From positions 690,001 to 754,000 of the forward strand of contig BPHZ01000001.1 of assembly GCA_026003835.1 (NCBI GenBank): DNA of 64,000 nucleotides. The letters run 5' to 3'. Below the pieces are notes generated by a model. It was not told where the DNA came from. It did not search any database and worked only from the letters and a program-made list of their open reading frames with translations. Below are positions 17,588 through 26,498 of this stretch, one piece after another. Origin of the DNA: Herpetosiphonaceae bacterium (lineage in GTDB: Bacteria > Chloroflexota > Chloroflexia > Chloroflexales > Herpetosiphonaceae). Each line of letters opens with the position of its first letter. Within the stretch, counting starts at the first letter, position 1. The position numbers and the translations under genes are program-made.

Positions 17588-17644
17588 ACAATACCCGGCG
17601 GCGAACTGTGTGGTCCAGGTTGATACCTGCCAAAAACTGTATAC
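17588..17644 (-). promoter_or_regulatory. Composite promoter element P1 of the biosynthetic operon
   Basis: Minus strand: GTATACAGTTTT (plus 17633-17644), 13 nt, CCTGGAC (17613-17619), 3 nt, ACAG (17606-17609), 12 nt, TATTGT (17588-17593). TGGACC-N18-TATTGT can act as a weak sigma70 promoter. Part sequences and every gap match the element at 13536-13592. A separate direct repeat, ATACCCGGCGG, occurs at 17591-17601 and 17641-17651, exactly 50 bp apart. The element sits 47 bp upstream of the 66-aa gene and also lies in the divergent region before the multi-TM gene. Confidence 0.7.
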
Positions 17645-17748
17645 CCGGCGGAAGAGGGCGATGTGGAGGGCTCGACAAGCGAGCGGTACGGTGGTATGGT
17701 TGGAGCCAACGTGATATCGTATCAACAGTTGGGCCGGAGGGGGTAGCT

Positions 17749-19332
17749 ATGGCGCTTGAGGACCCGGTCGTTCTCTCACAGCTTATCGGCTTCGGGGTCT
17801 TCTTGTGGTTGGGGCTCTACCTGCTTGTACGAACGGCAAACTATCGCTGGCTGATCGTTGTCAGCGTTGTGGGATTGTTTTCACAGGCGGCCTTTTTCGG
17901 CTCCAATGTCCTCAGCTATACAACGGCACATCCAGAAACCATTGTCGTTCTTGAGCGCTGGTTCTGGTGGACGGCGGTTGTGCCGGCCGCAGCCTGGTTC
18001 CACTTGAGCAGTTTGATCGGCCGGGGTGTGCTGCGTTATGGCAGCAGGCGGCGTGTTCGGCTGTTCACCCCACCTGTTGCGGCAATCTACACCGCGTCCG
18101 GGTTTATTATCGCCCTCGGCACCGGCAGCAACCTCCTGCTCGACTATACCAGGCCTGTGCCGGGGCCGCGCGGTGCTCTGATCATCAGCCCTGGCCCTGC
18201 CTATCTTCTGTACATCGCTTATATGGTGGTCGCCGCAGCTGGCGCGTTAGTTGGATTTGTGCGGGCGCTGCGTAAGGCGCCGGCCAGTGATACTCCCGGC
18301 GATCAAGCGCTGCGGCAGCAGCTTCGTCTTCTCTGCGGTGGAGCATTGATCTTCCTGGCCGGCGCGCTGTGGATCCCTTCGCGTTACTATTGGAACCTGA
18401 ATCTCTCGGCCGTACCGGGCTATCTCTTTCTCTTTGGCGGCCTGGCGGCGCTCGGCTATGGAGTGGCTCACTTTGGCCTGCTCCTGGAAGGAAAGAACGT
18501 TCGGCGGGATTTTATCTACAGCCTCACGGGGATTGTTTTACTGAATATGCTTTACATAAGTTTAATCGCCTCAGGAGGACCAGTATCGCCGCGCGGCATG
18601 CTGGCGCTGGTGGGTCTGGTAACGCTGACGCATACCGCATTCGATAATGGGCGGAAGTTTCTGGATAGATTATTCTTCTCGCAGGCGGAGCGGACGGCGC
18701 GGGCGGAGGCGCGCGACTACGCTACGGCCCTTGGCACGATTCCGGTCCCGGCGCCTGCCTTTGCCGCGCCGATCCCGCCCCAGATACCTTTATCTGAGGC
18801 TGAGGAGCATGGTGGAGAGGAGGCCAGAGAGACGACAGCTGAGACTGGGCAGGAGCCGCCAAAGGAGTTCAAGGATCAGGTGCGGAGAGCGATCAGCGGG
18901 CTCAAGAGCCCGCCGCGCCTCGCGCAGAGCCCGCTGCTCTCGTTGGATATCGTCGAGCGGCGCGTGGTGCAGGCGGGCCTGCAGGACAACCGGCTCAACA
19001 GGGCGGCAGCGCTACGTGAGATTTTGATCGAGCAGATCGAGGCCCTGCGGCCCAGCGATGGCGCCTCCTCGGTGGTGGGCGATGCCTGGCGTTTCTACAA
19101 CGTCCTCTACTACCCGTACGTTCGTGAGCTATCACGCAAGGGGGCGCTTGCGGAGGCGCGGCAGCTGCGTGAGGAGCGGCGACAGCGGGGCGTCGCAGAG
19201 CCGGGCGATTTGGAGCAAGTGCTCAACTGGCTGTCCAATATCGACGAAGATACCTTCTACAAGTGGCAGCGCCGGGCCTCAGACACCATTGCGACGCTGC
19301 TGTGGGAGGAGAACTGCAAACTGAGAGCCTGA
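17749..19332 (+). CDS. Multi-TM receptor-like protein with unknown cytoplasmic domain
   Basis: 527 aa from the ATG at 17749, which has a GGAGGGGG site 6 nt upstream; an in-frame start at 17608 would be inside the divergent promoter region and is less likely. The N-terminal 290 residues form about eight to nine helices resembling the 7TM sensor part of some histidine kinases (His_kinase_N type). The linker is Pro/Glu-rich (about 330-380). The C-terminal 190 residues are soluble and helical (LSLDIVERRVVQAGLQ, NRAAALREILIEQI, GDAWRFYNVLYYPYV). No H-box, GGDEF or HTH motif is visible. It is divergent from the biosynthetic operon and shares its promoter region, so it may sense the product or a signal for it (inference). 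Confidence 0.75.
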   Translation: MALEDPVVLSQLIGFGVFLWLGLYLLVRTANYRWLIVVSVVGLFSQAAFFGSNVLSYTTAHPETIVVLERWFWWTAVVPAAAWFHLSSLIGRGVLRYGSRRRVRLFTPPVAAIYTASGFIIALGTGSNLLLDYTRPVPGPRGALIISPGPAYLLYIAYMVVAAAGALVGFVRALRKAPASDTPGDQALRQQLRLLCGGALIFLAGALWIPSRYYWNLNLSAVPGYLFLFGGLAALGYGVAHFGLLLEGKNVRRDFIYSLTGIVLLNMLYISLIASGGPVSPRGMLALVGLVTLTHTAFDNGRKFLDRLFFSQAERTARAEARDYATALGTIPVPAPAFAAPIPPQIPLSEAEEHGGEEARETTAETGQEPPKEFKDQVRRAISGLKSPPRLAQSPLLSLDIVERRVVQAGLQDNRLNRAAALREILIEQIEALRPSDGASSVVGDAWRFYNVLYYPYVRELSRKGALAEARQLREERRQRGVAEPGDLEQVLNWLSNIDEDTFYKWQRRASDTIATLLWEENCKLRA

Positions 19333-19362
19333 GCTGAATGGCGGACTCCTCGTACTGGCCGG

Positions 19363-22188
19363 CTAAGAGCCATACGCTGGAGCCTGATCGATCCAGCTTC
19401 TGGCTACGGCGGGCAGATCGCGCAGCCGCCCCTCGCGGATGGTACATGGCGGCAGCGAGTTGAGGAAGAGCCTGCCATAGCGCTTGGAGGTCAGGCGGCG
19501 ATCGAGGATCACGACGACGCCGCGATCGTCCTTCGACCGAATAAGTCGCCCGAAGCCCTGCTTGAAGCGCAGGATAGCCTGCGGTACGGCATACTCCACG
19601 AACGGCTCCTGGAACTGCTGCGAGCGGGCGGCGAAAACAGGGTCGTCAGGCACGCTGAAAGGCAACTTGGTGATAACCAGGACGCTGAGCGCATCGCCTA
19701 CGACATCGATACCCTCCCAGAAGGAATTGGTGCCGAGCAGGACCGTGCGCGGATGCTCTTTGAAGCGTTCGAGCAAGGAGCGGCGTGAGCCGTCGATGCC
19801 CTGGGCCAGCACGATGATTTCCTCATCCTCCAGCGGCTCTTGAATGGCGCGATAAGCCTGTTTGAGAGGAGTGTTGGCGGTAAACAGCGCCAGCGTCCGG
19901 CCGCCGGTAGCAGCGCAGAGACGGATCAGCGTATCCTCGACGGCGCGCTGGTAGCCCCTGGCGTTCGGCTCCGGCATATCGACGGGCAAATAGATCAACG
20001 TCGACGATTGGTAGTCGAAGGGCGAGTCGAGCGCAAGCTGCTCCGGCTCGACGATGCCCAGTCGCTCTTGAACATAGGCGAAGGATCTGTCGACGGTGAG
20101 CGTGGCCGAGGCCAGCACTACCGTCTGCTTGCGCGAGAAGAGCCCTTCCTGGAGCGCCTCGCCAACGTGGAGTGGAGCGGCGTTGAGGCGCAGCACACCG
20201 GCGCGCTGGTCAAGGGTGAGCCAGCAGACAAACTCCGGGTTGCCGAAGACGATCAGATCGATCTTGCGCTGGAACTCCTGGCAGAGCTGAAGCAGGGTCG
20301 TAACGCGCAACAGCAGCGCGTCATAGTCGAGCAACTCCGCGTCTTGCAGCGACTCAAGATGGCGCTGTAGGCGCTCGACGCCCTCGCCAAGTGTCTTGAG
20401 GTTGAGCGCCAACGCCTCCCAGGAGCGCTCGACCTCGCCCCACAAAGGCTGCTTGCGGATACCATCGGTGATCCGCAGCCGAGGATCGTAGGGACTCTCA
20501 GCCTCACGTTCAATAAAGAGGGTCAGGCGGTTGAACAGATCGTAGATGCCCATACGGCAGCGCTCGACGGTAGGCCGCAGCTCGTCCGCGATACGGCGAG
20601 CAGTCTGGAGGGCCTCCTCGGGCGCGGCGCTGCCACGGAAAAAGTGAGGCAGCTCGGCGAGCAAGCCTCCCGCAAGGTGCGGGCCGCCAGCGCTGCTGAG
20701 ATCGTCGCACAGCCGGAGGATCGCCGCCTGGTCCAGCTCAAAGCCAAGCTGGTCAGTCGCAACATCCTCAAGGTTATGGGCCTCGTCAATGATCACATGG
20801 TCATAGGGCGGCAGCACCCCGCCCCCGGCGGAGATATCCGAGAGCAGGAGCGCGTGGTTGACGACGAGTAGATGGGCCGCCTCGGCCTCACGGCGAGCCT
20901 TGAAGAAATAGCAGGTATTGAACTCCGCGCAGCGCGGGCCGGTGCATGTCTCCTGGGTGACGGCGAGATCGCCCCACACCGGTAGCTCATCGCCATTGAG
21001 CATCAGCTCTGCGCGGTCGCCCGAGGTGGTCGTAGGCAGCCAGAGCTGCACCTTGACCAGAGCGCGAACTTGCTCGGGCGTGAGGTCGGGGCGCAGGCGC
21101 AGCTGCTTATAGCGGCGCAGACAGAGATAGTTGCCGCGTCCTTTGAGCAAGGCGGCGCTGAAGGGCGGCTCTGCATCGGCGCGCTCGCCGGCGAGAACCT
21201 TCTGAAGCGCCGGGATATCTTTGAAATACAGCTGGTCTTGAAGATTGATGGTGTTGGTTGAGATCACGACGCGCTCGCCGCGCTGGCGAGCATAGTGGGC
21301 AGCAGGGACAAGATAGCTCAACGACTTGCCGGTGCCGGTCGGCGCCTCAACAAGCAGGGTTTCACTTGCATTGAACGCACTGGCGACGGCGAGAGCCATC
21401 TCGATCTGCTGGGGGCGCGGCTCGTAGCCGGGAAAGCTACGGCCGAGCGGCCCATCGGGGGCGAAGAAGCGTTCGACAGCTTGAAGCGAGATCGGCCGGA
21501 CATCGCCTGTTGGGCGCAGTGGCTCGGCCTTGGGAGGTGTATGCTGCGAGCCATTGCCGTCTGGTGTTGCGCTGATCGGCGTAGTAAACTGCTTGAACAT
21601 CCGCTCTCTGGCGGCATCCATAAAGAGCGTACGCAGCGGCCAATCGCTGCGCTGTGTCAGCCGCACCAGCTCTTCGATATCGGCGGGCGGCAGCGCATCA
21701 AGCCGCTCAAGCAGGCGTACAAAGACCATGCGGGCGACATCGGCATCGGCCAGGGCACGATGGGCATCGGGATGCGGGATGTCGAGGCGCGCGGCCAGGG
21801 TGGCTAGGCCATAGTTCGAGAGACCGGGCATCAGCAGTGCTGCCAGCTCGAAGGTATCGTAGGCGGGCTGTCCTAAGCGTAGGCCCTGGGCAGCCAGGAA
21901 GCGCATATCGAAGCCGATCGAGTGACCGACGACCGGGTAACTCTTGAGGAAACGTACGAGCTGCGGGGCGATCTCGTGAAACGGCGGCGCCGAGCGCAGA
22001 TCCTCGGGACTGATGCGCGTGAGACGTGTGGTTTTGATGGGCAGACTATGGCGTGGGCGGACAAAGCTCTGGAACTGTTCCAGCACCTCATCGCCGCGGA
22101 ACTTGACGGCTCCGATCTCAATGATTTCATCGTGGCCTGGTTCCAGCCCGGTTGTCTCAACGTCAAGTGCGACAAAGATACGATCCAC
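19363..22188 (-). CDS. dinG: DinG-family Fe-S helicase fused to a DEDDh exonuclease
   Basis: 941 aa. Residues 1-170 are a DnaQ-like 3'-5' exonuclease (FVALDVETTGLEPGHDEIIE; HPDAHRALADADVARMV). The rest is an XPD/DinG-type superfamily 2 helicase: Walker A EAPTGTGKS (near 283), DEAH box (near 468), GTNSFWEGID and QGFGRLIRSKDD in the last fifth. Cysteines around NYLCLRRYKQL and ETCTGPRCAEFNTC are placed like the Fe-S cluster ligands. The fused form is common in Firmicutes and Chloroflexota and acts in DNA repair. The start is GTG with a GAGGG site. Single gene, transcribed leftwards, convergent with the multi-TM gene. Confidence 0.93.
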   Translation of the reverse strand: MDRIFVALDVETTGLEPGHDEIIEIGAVKFRGDEVLEQFQSFVRPRHSLPIKTTRLTRISPEDLRSAPPFHEIAPQLVRFLKSYPVVGHSIGFDMRFLAAQGLRLGQPAYDTFELAALLMPGLSNYGLATLAARLDIPHPDAHRALADADVARMVFVRLLERLDALPPADIEELVRLTQRSDWPLRTLFMDAARERMFKQFTTPISATPDGNGSQHTPPKAEPLRPTGDVRPISLQAVERFFAPDGPLGRSFPGYEPRPQQIEMALAVASAFNASETLLVEAPTGTGKSLSYLVPAAHYARQRGERVVISTNTINLQDQLYFKDIPALQKVLAGERADAEPPFSAALLKGRGNYLCLRRYKQLRLRPDLTPEQVRALVKVQLWLPTTTSGDRAELMLNGDELPVWGDLAVTQETCTGPRCAEFNTCYFFKARREAEAAHLLVVNHALLLSDISAGGGVLPPYDHVIIDEAHNLEDVATDQLGFELDQAAILRLCDDLSSAGGPHLAGGLLAELPHFFRGSAAPEEALQTARRIADELRPTVERCRMGIYDLFNRLTLFIEREAESPYDPRLRITDGIRKQPLWGEVERSWEALALNLKTLGEGVERLQRHLESLQDAELLDYDALLLRVTTLLQLCQEFQRKIDLIVFGNPEFVCWLTLDQRAGVLRLNAAPLHVGEALQEGLFSRKQTVVLASATLTVDRSFAYVQERLGIVEPEQLALDSPFDYQSSTLIYLPVDMPEPNARGYQRAVEDTLIRLCAATGGRTLALFTANTPLKQAYRAIQEPLEDEEIIVLAQGIDGSRRSLLERFKEHPRTVLLGTNSFWEGIDVVGDALSVLVITKLPFSVPDDPVFAARSQQFQEPFVEYAVPQAILRFKQGFGRLIRSKDDRGVVVILDRRLTSKRYGRLFLNSLPPCTIREGRLRDLPAVARSWIDQAPAYGS

Positions 22189-22292
22189 GGCGCGCCCCCT
22201 CGCTCATATGTTTCTGTGGCGGCATTATAGCCCACCTCAGGCGCTGTTTCAAGGCAGGGTGATGATCAGTGTTCCGGCCGAGAACGAAACCG

Positions 22293-22862
22293 CTATCTCT
22301 TGAGCTTCTCAAGGTAGTGGTGCCGGAACTTGCTCACCTTGGGTGCGATGACCGCCATACAGTACGGCTGGTTGGGGTTGCGCCGATAATACTCCTGGTG
22401 ATACTCTTCCGCAGGGTAGAACGCCGTAAACGGCGCCAGCTCGGTGACAATCGGGGCATCCCAGATGCCTGCCTCGCTGATCTCGCGGATAACCTGCTCG
22501 GCGATGCGCTTTTGCTCCTCGTTGTGGTAGAAGATCGCCGAGCGGTACTGCGTGCCGACGTCGGCCCCCTGGCGATTGAGGGTCGTCGGATCATGGATGG
22601 CGAAAAAAACGTGGAGCAGATCCTTGAAAGAGACCACAGAGGGATCAAAGGTTATCTGTACGACTTCGGCATGCCCTGTCGTTCCGGTGCAAACCTGCTG
22701 ATAGGTGGGGTTGGGAACGGCGCCGCCTGAATAGCCGGAAACAACGTCCTCGACGCCCTTCAGGTCGTCGAAGATGGCTTCCAGACACCAGAAGCAGCCT
22801 CCGGCAAGGGTGGCTACTTCGCGCTTCTGCTGAGTGTTCGTCTGCTGTCGATCAAGACTCAT
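22293..22862 (-). CDS. msrA: Peptide methionine (S)-S-oxide reductase
   Basis: 189 aa. It repairs oxidised methionine in proteins and free methionine. The catalytic motif [11 protein letters not shown] is at residues 21-31, and GYSGG, HAEVV and [18 protein letters not shown] are all in place. There is no MsrB domain attached. The C-terminal part ends KLKR without extra resolving cysteines close to the end, apart from NQPYC, so recycling probably uses that Cys or thioredoxin. It lies alone between dinG and a HAD hydrolase on the same strand. Confidence 0.96.
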   Translation of the reverse strand: MSLDRQQTNTQQKREVATLAGGCFWCLEAIFDDLKGVEDVVSGYSGGAVPNPTYQQVCTGTTGHAEVVQITFDPSVVSFKDLLHVFFAIHDPTTLNRQGADVGTQYRSAIFYHNEEQKRIAEQVIREISEAGIWDAPIVTELAPFTAFYPAEEYHQEYYRRNPNQPYCMAVIAPKVSKFRHHYLEKLKR

Positions 22863-22913
22863 TATTTGTATCCTTCCCTCAGTCTATGCAAGAGCTACTC
22901 CTCCTGCTCGCTC

Positions 22914-23663
22914 CTACCCGTGATGCACCCCTTTAGCTCTCCTTCTCCTTGTTTTAACCCCTGGCGCTCGCGTCAGGGACTCGATCAATCCCGGCAAGAG
23001 GCCGATGTGCTCCAGCTCGAAGTACTGCAGATCCCCGATCTCATGGTGGCTGACGATTTCGTGCGCCCACGTGACGTGGTAGGGGATGTGAACGGCACAG
23101 GCGCCAAGCGCAATCACAGGCAGGATATCGGATCGCAGCGAGTTCCCCACCATCATAAAGCGTTGTGGGTCGATCCCATACTTGTTAAAAACTGCCTGGT
23201 ATGTTTTGGTTGTCTTATCGCTGAGGATTTCGATATGAGTGAAATATTCCGCAAGCCCCGACTTGGCAATCTTGGTCTCCTGGTCGAATAGATCGCCTTT
23301 GGTAATAATCATCAGGGTATAGGAACGAACCAGCGCCGGGATGACTCGCTCGACATGATCGAGCAGCTGGACAGGTGTATCCAGCATGGCTTTGCCAAAA
23401 TCGATGATCTTGCGGATCTCGTGTGATGGGATCTGGCCGCCGGTCATCTCGATGGCCGTTTCAATCATCGATAGCACAAATCCCTTAATGCCGTAGCCGA
23501 AATAGCGAAGATTGCGCACCTCTGTCTCAAACAGCTCCTGGCCGGTCCAGGAGCTGCGTAGATACGGTTCCACCAGCTGTCTGAACTTATCCTGGGTAAC
23601 TGTAAAGATCGTTTCGTTATGCCAGAGGGTATCATCAGCATCAAAGGCAATGACATCGAACAT
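22914..23663 (-). CDS. HAD-superfamily hydrolase
   Basis: 249 aa. Motif I is FDADDTLWHN (residues 6-15; nucleophile Asp and acid/base Asp both present), motif II is MIITKGD, the Lys motif lies between, and motif IV is in MMVGNSLRSDI. The long alpha-helical cap inserted after motif I places it among phosphoglycolate-phosphatase-like (HAD-IA) enzymes. The substrate cannot be assigned. The N-terminal methionine follows AAAGGTCAACACC, an acceptable ribosome site. Confidence 0.88.
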   Translation of the reverse strand: MFDVIAFDADDTLWHNETIFTVTQDKFRQLVEPYLRSSWTGQELFETEVRNLRYFGYGIKGFVLSMIETAIEMTGGQIPSHEIRKIIDFGKAMLDTPVQLLDHVERVIPALVRSYTLMIITKGDLFDQETKIAKSGLAEYFTHIEILSDKTTKTYQAVFNKYGIDPQRFMMVGNSLRSDILPVIALGACAVHIPYHVTWAHEIVSHHEIGDLQYFELEHIGLLPGLIESLTRAPGVKTRRRRAKGVHHG

Positions 23664-23838
23664 AGGTGTTGACCTTTGCTACCCCGGTGGGGAATGGATC
23701 GTCCAGCGATCATAGCCTATGCACACACTCTCATGGCTTCCTCCGTGGGTGGTCGGGCACGTACCGCAAAGTGTGGTGAGAAAGAGTATACCATGGGCTG
23801 TCGATACTGACTCCCCGAATCGTAGGGCAAATGTTTCT

Positions 23839-23861
23839 CTGCCTGATTTCATATCAGGCAG
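23839..23861 (-). terminator. Hairpin after the 24-kb hypothetical gene
   Basis: CTGCCTGAT and ATCAGGCAG pair in a 9-bp stem with a 5-nt loop, 16 bp beyond the stop codon of the minus-strand gene at 23877. Confidence 0.45.
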
Positions 23862-23876
23862 GCAGAGCACTCTCAT

Positions 23877-24638
23877 TTAGCGCTGAAGCCTGGTGCGGAT
23901 ATCATTGGGAAGTGGATGCTTAGCCTGGCTGTTGATCCAGAGCGACTCAAAGGCGCTGATCCCACCATCATCACTGGAGCGCACCAGCAGACTACTAAGT
24001 CGCTGATAGGCTTTGAAAAACTCCGAACGGCTGCGCAGACCATGCCGGTGAAATAGAGCCAGATCCCCGGCTTCGGCGCGCTCCTTGAGGTGCTGTACCG
24101 TTTTGCCCACATCGATCTCTTCCACTGCGCGGCGATCGATCGCCACCAGCAGGATATTCATCATGCCTGGCTGCAGCTGTCCAAGCTTGCTGCAAATGAT
24201 ATCGCTCAGGCGTCTGTTTATAGGCTGCTGCACGGCAACTGGCTGTAGCTGATCCTGTCCAGGATGCGAGGCCCCCTGGATGCTGCCGGCTACAATGGGG
24301 CGAGCGCCGCGCATCCGCGTTACCTCGAGGTTAAAGATCGCCTGGGTCTTAAATGTGACCGCAAAATCCGGACCGCGAATCTTTTCGCTAGCGTAGGGTT
24401 CATAGGCCACAGTGAACTGCCGATCTTGCAGCAAGAGATAGGCTATCTCCAGTTCAAGTTGGAGATCACGCCTGCTTTCAGCGTCGCGGAGGCCACGGAT
24501 CTTCTTGCGGATCTTATCGCGGTAGGTAGCGGCAAAGGCGGCGAAGCGCGGCGATGCGACCAGCCAACGTTCGAGCGGCGCGGCGAGCGGGTGTCGCTTG
24601 CCGTCGAAGAGATAGCTTAGAAGGGTATCAACTGCCAT
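23877..24638 (-). CDS. Hypothetical protein, possible PD-(D/E)XK-type fold
   Basis: 253 aa from ATG 24638; a TTG at 24707 would add 23 residues but lacks a better ribosome site. I do not recognise the family. The middle has a Glu-rich helix (LQLELEIAYLLLQD), then EKIRGPDFAVTF and IFNLEVTRMRG. The order Glu, then PD, then E-x-T/K in a beta strand is that of PD-(D/E)XK nuclease-like proteins, with Thr where Lys is usual. No partner methyltransferase or toxin-antitoxin gene is adjacent. The nuclease reading is inference from these residues only. Confidence 0.6.
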   Translation of the reverse strand: MAVDTLLSYLFDGKRHPLAAPLERWLVASPRFAAFAATYRDKIRKKIRGLRDAESRRDLQLELEIAYLLLQDRQFTVAYEPYASEKIRGPDFAVTFKTQAIFNLEVTRMRGARPIVAGSIQGASHPGQDQLQPVAVQQPINRRLSDIICSKLGQLQPGMMNILLVAIDRRAVEEIDVGKTVQHLKERAEAGDLALFHRHGLRSRSEFFKAYQRLSSLLVRSSDDGGISAFESLWINSQAKHPLPNDIRTRLQR

Positions 24639-24757
24639 AGCTTCTGCCGAGCAGTGATAAAGGATGCACCGGCATACGCCGGGCCAGCCATGGGAGCGGG
24701 TGTCCAATCCCGCTCAACAGTTCTTCGACAGCGCTGGCGTCTCTCCAGCGGGCGTTT

Positions 24758-25210
24758 TTATCTTACCATGGCTACGCGCCGGTAGTCGATCATCAGGCAG
24801 CGATCCTGGACTACTGTGATCCCGGCGCGCGCCAGGACTTCTGCGGCTGCGTCGTTGCGAATGCCCGACTGGAACCAGACGGCTCGCGGCCGTTTTGCCA
24901 GAATATCCTCAAGGTGGCCGGGGATATCCTCGGCGCGGCGAAAAACATCGACAAGATCGATCTCGCCGGGGATCTCTGCCAGGCGATGGTACACAGGCTG
25001 GCCGAGAATATGTGAGGTATGCTGCTCATACACCGGCACTGGGATGATCTCCAACCCCATCCGGGCAAGAGCGGCCGGCACGTAGAAGGCCGGCTTGTGT
25101 GGAAAGCGCTCTGAGCGGATGCCCAGGACCGCCACGCGCTGGATCTCGGCCAGCAGCTCCTGGATCGCTTCAGCACTCGTCAGTACACTCGTTTTCCAGC
25201 TCATAGACAC
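24758..25210 (-). CDS. CoA-binding domain protein (YccU-like)
   Basis: 150 aa, the single CoA-binding Rossmann domain of the succinyl-CoA-ligase alpha type. Visible blocks are VAVLGIRSERFPHKPAFYVPAALARMG (in part), VYEQHTSHILGQPVYHRLAEIP and VWFQSGIRNDAAAEVLARAGI, ending with VQDRCLMIDYRR. The Gly pattern and the Cys near the end are family-typical. Role unknown; members bind CoA and may regulate acylation. GTG at 25210 or ATG two codons later can start it; AGGAAGG precedes both. Confidence 0.85.
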   Translation of the reverse strand: MSMSWKTSVLTSAEAIQELLAEIQRVAVLGIRSERFPHKPAFYVPAALARMGLEIIPVPVYEQHTSHILGQPVYHRLAEIPGEIDLVDVFRRAEDIPGHLEDILAKRPRAVWFQSGIRNDAAAEVLARAGITVVQDRCLMIDYRRVAMVR

Positions 25211-25329
25211 GTTTTCCTTCCTCTCTTCCGCTGCTCTTGTTACGGGCTATTAACTGCATCACAACTATTTCCCTGGCAAGTTATATTCCTTGATAGTAGA
25301 TGCGAGAGGCGGCAGGAAGTGAGGGTGCC

Positions 25330-25821
25330 TCAGCGTCTGGCTAGCGCGTCGACGGCACGAACGACCCCGTTCTGCTCGCTGATCAGCTCCAGCTCTTTCA
25401 GCAAGGCGATGATTGTGCGCGCGTACCACTCGACAGGGACATCGACAGGCGGCCGCTCTTCGCCGATGACCGCCTCTAGCTTGCGGCCAGTGCAGCCAAG
25501 CGGATGCTCTTGTAGGTAGGCCAGCGCTCTGGCAGCCGCCGGCAGCTGGCGCACGGCATAGCGCAGTTTCGCGATACGCTGAACGCGATCTTTCGCCCCC
25601 AACATACGCGCGGCGCGGCTGGTGACCTGCGCCTGTCCATCTGAGCTGATGGCGAGGAGCCCCAGGGCTATGGCGATATTGCGCAAGAAGCGGACCTGTG
25701 CGGCTGTGCTGCCTGTCGCATCCGCGATAGCTGCTGGTGTGGTGGCGCCGCCGGCAACCGCCAACACCACCGTAAGGATCTGATCGAGGCTTGCTGGCTG
25801 AGAACGATCGGTTGTACTCAT
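25330..25821 (-). CDS. Hypothetical winged-helix-like protein
   Basis: 163 aa. The N-terminal half reads like a helix-turn-helix (ATTPAAIADATGSTAAQVRFLRNIAIALGLL in part), followed by a wing-like stretch with Ser/Asp. The second half (VPVEWYARTIIALLKELELI) is helical. I do not know the family. It follows the DUF1990 gene by 33 bp in the same direction and ends a four-gene run 29601-25330. It is probably a DNA-binding or substrate-associated helper; nothing more can be said. Confidence 0.6.
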   Translation of the reverse strand: MSTTDRSQPASLDQILTVVLAVAGGATTPAAIADATGSTAAQVRFLRNIAIALGLLAISSDGQAQVTSRAARMLGAKDRVQRIAKLRYAVRQLPAAARALAYLQEHPLGCTGRKLEAVIGEERPPVDVPVEWYARTIIALLKELELISEQNGVVRAVDALARR

Positions 25822-25854
25822 AACTCTCCCTGGCGATCTGTATAAAGGATGCCG

Positions 25855-26448
25855 CTACGTTTCAGAAACGGTATCCTGAGCAGCCGCGAGCAGCATAGCA
25901 TGAGCGGAATCGACGGCAAAGCGCCACTGGACCAGTCGCGCCAGTGGATAGGCGATGCGGGGGAGGAGATGCTTTGCTCGTGCAAAGGCAAAAATCTCAT
26001 ACCAGACCGCGTTATCGTGGCGCTGCCACTCGATGGTAAAACGCTCCTCCCCTTGCTCGACATGGCCGGGTAGCGTTCCATAGGCGAAGCCGCGGCGCTC
26101 GACGGCGCCCCGCTCGTCGATAGTATAGACAATCCTGCAAGCATTGAGCGACCAGAGGCCGTAGTGATGGGCGGCGATCGCCACTACGGAGCCGGGCTCG
26201 ATGGGCGCTGCCGGCCAGTAGAGGACCGTCCAGGGCAGGTCGAACATGCGCCAGCGCTGCAGCGCTTCGACAGCCCGCTCGAAGACCTCTCGACCACTGC
26301 CGAGGCGAAGGCGGTAGTGATTGACCGGATAGCCGGGCGGAGCGCCATCGCGTGAGGCGCCGACCTCGGCGTAGGAGAACGGCAGCGGCTGCTGTGAAGC
26401 GATGAACGCTCGGACGTGCGCTTCGGATGGCTGCGTTAAACGAATCAT
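25855..26448 (-). CDS. DUF1990 family protein
   Basis: About 197 aa from ATG 26448; a TTG seven codons upstream is an alternative, and neither has a good ribosome site. The family signature is visible: FSYAEVGAS near the start, NHYRLRLGSGREVFERAVEALQRW in the first third (partly quoted), and GFAYGTLPGHVEQGEERF later. The fold is related to START/SRPBCC-type ligand-binding proteins. Function unknown. It follows the beta-propeller lipoprotein and precedes the winged-helix-like protein in one run. Confidence 0.8.
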   Translation of the reverse strand: MIRLTQPSEAHVRAFIASQQPLPFSYAEVGASRDGAPPGYPVNHYRLRLGSGREVFERAVEALQRWRMFDLPWTVLYWPAAPIEPGSVVAIAAHHYGLWSLNACRIVYTIDERGAVERRGFAYGTLPGHVEQGEERFTIEWQRHDNAVWYEIFAFARAKHLLPRIAYPLARLVQWRFAVDSAHAMLLAAAQDTVSET

Positions 26449-26498
26449 AGTGTTATATGGCGATAACAAAGGCGTTTGCCTGTAAGCTGCTTTGTAGC

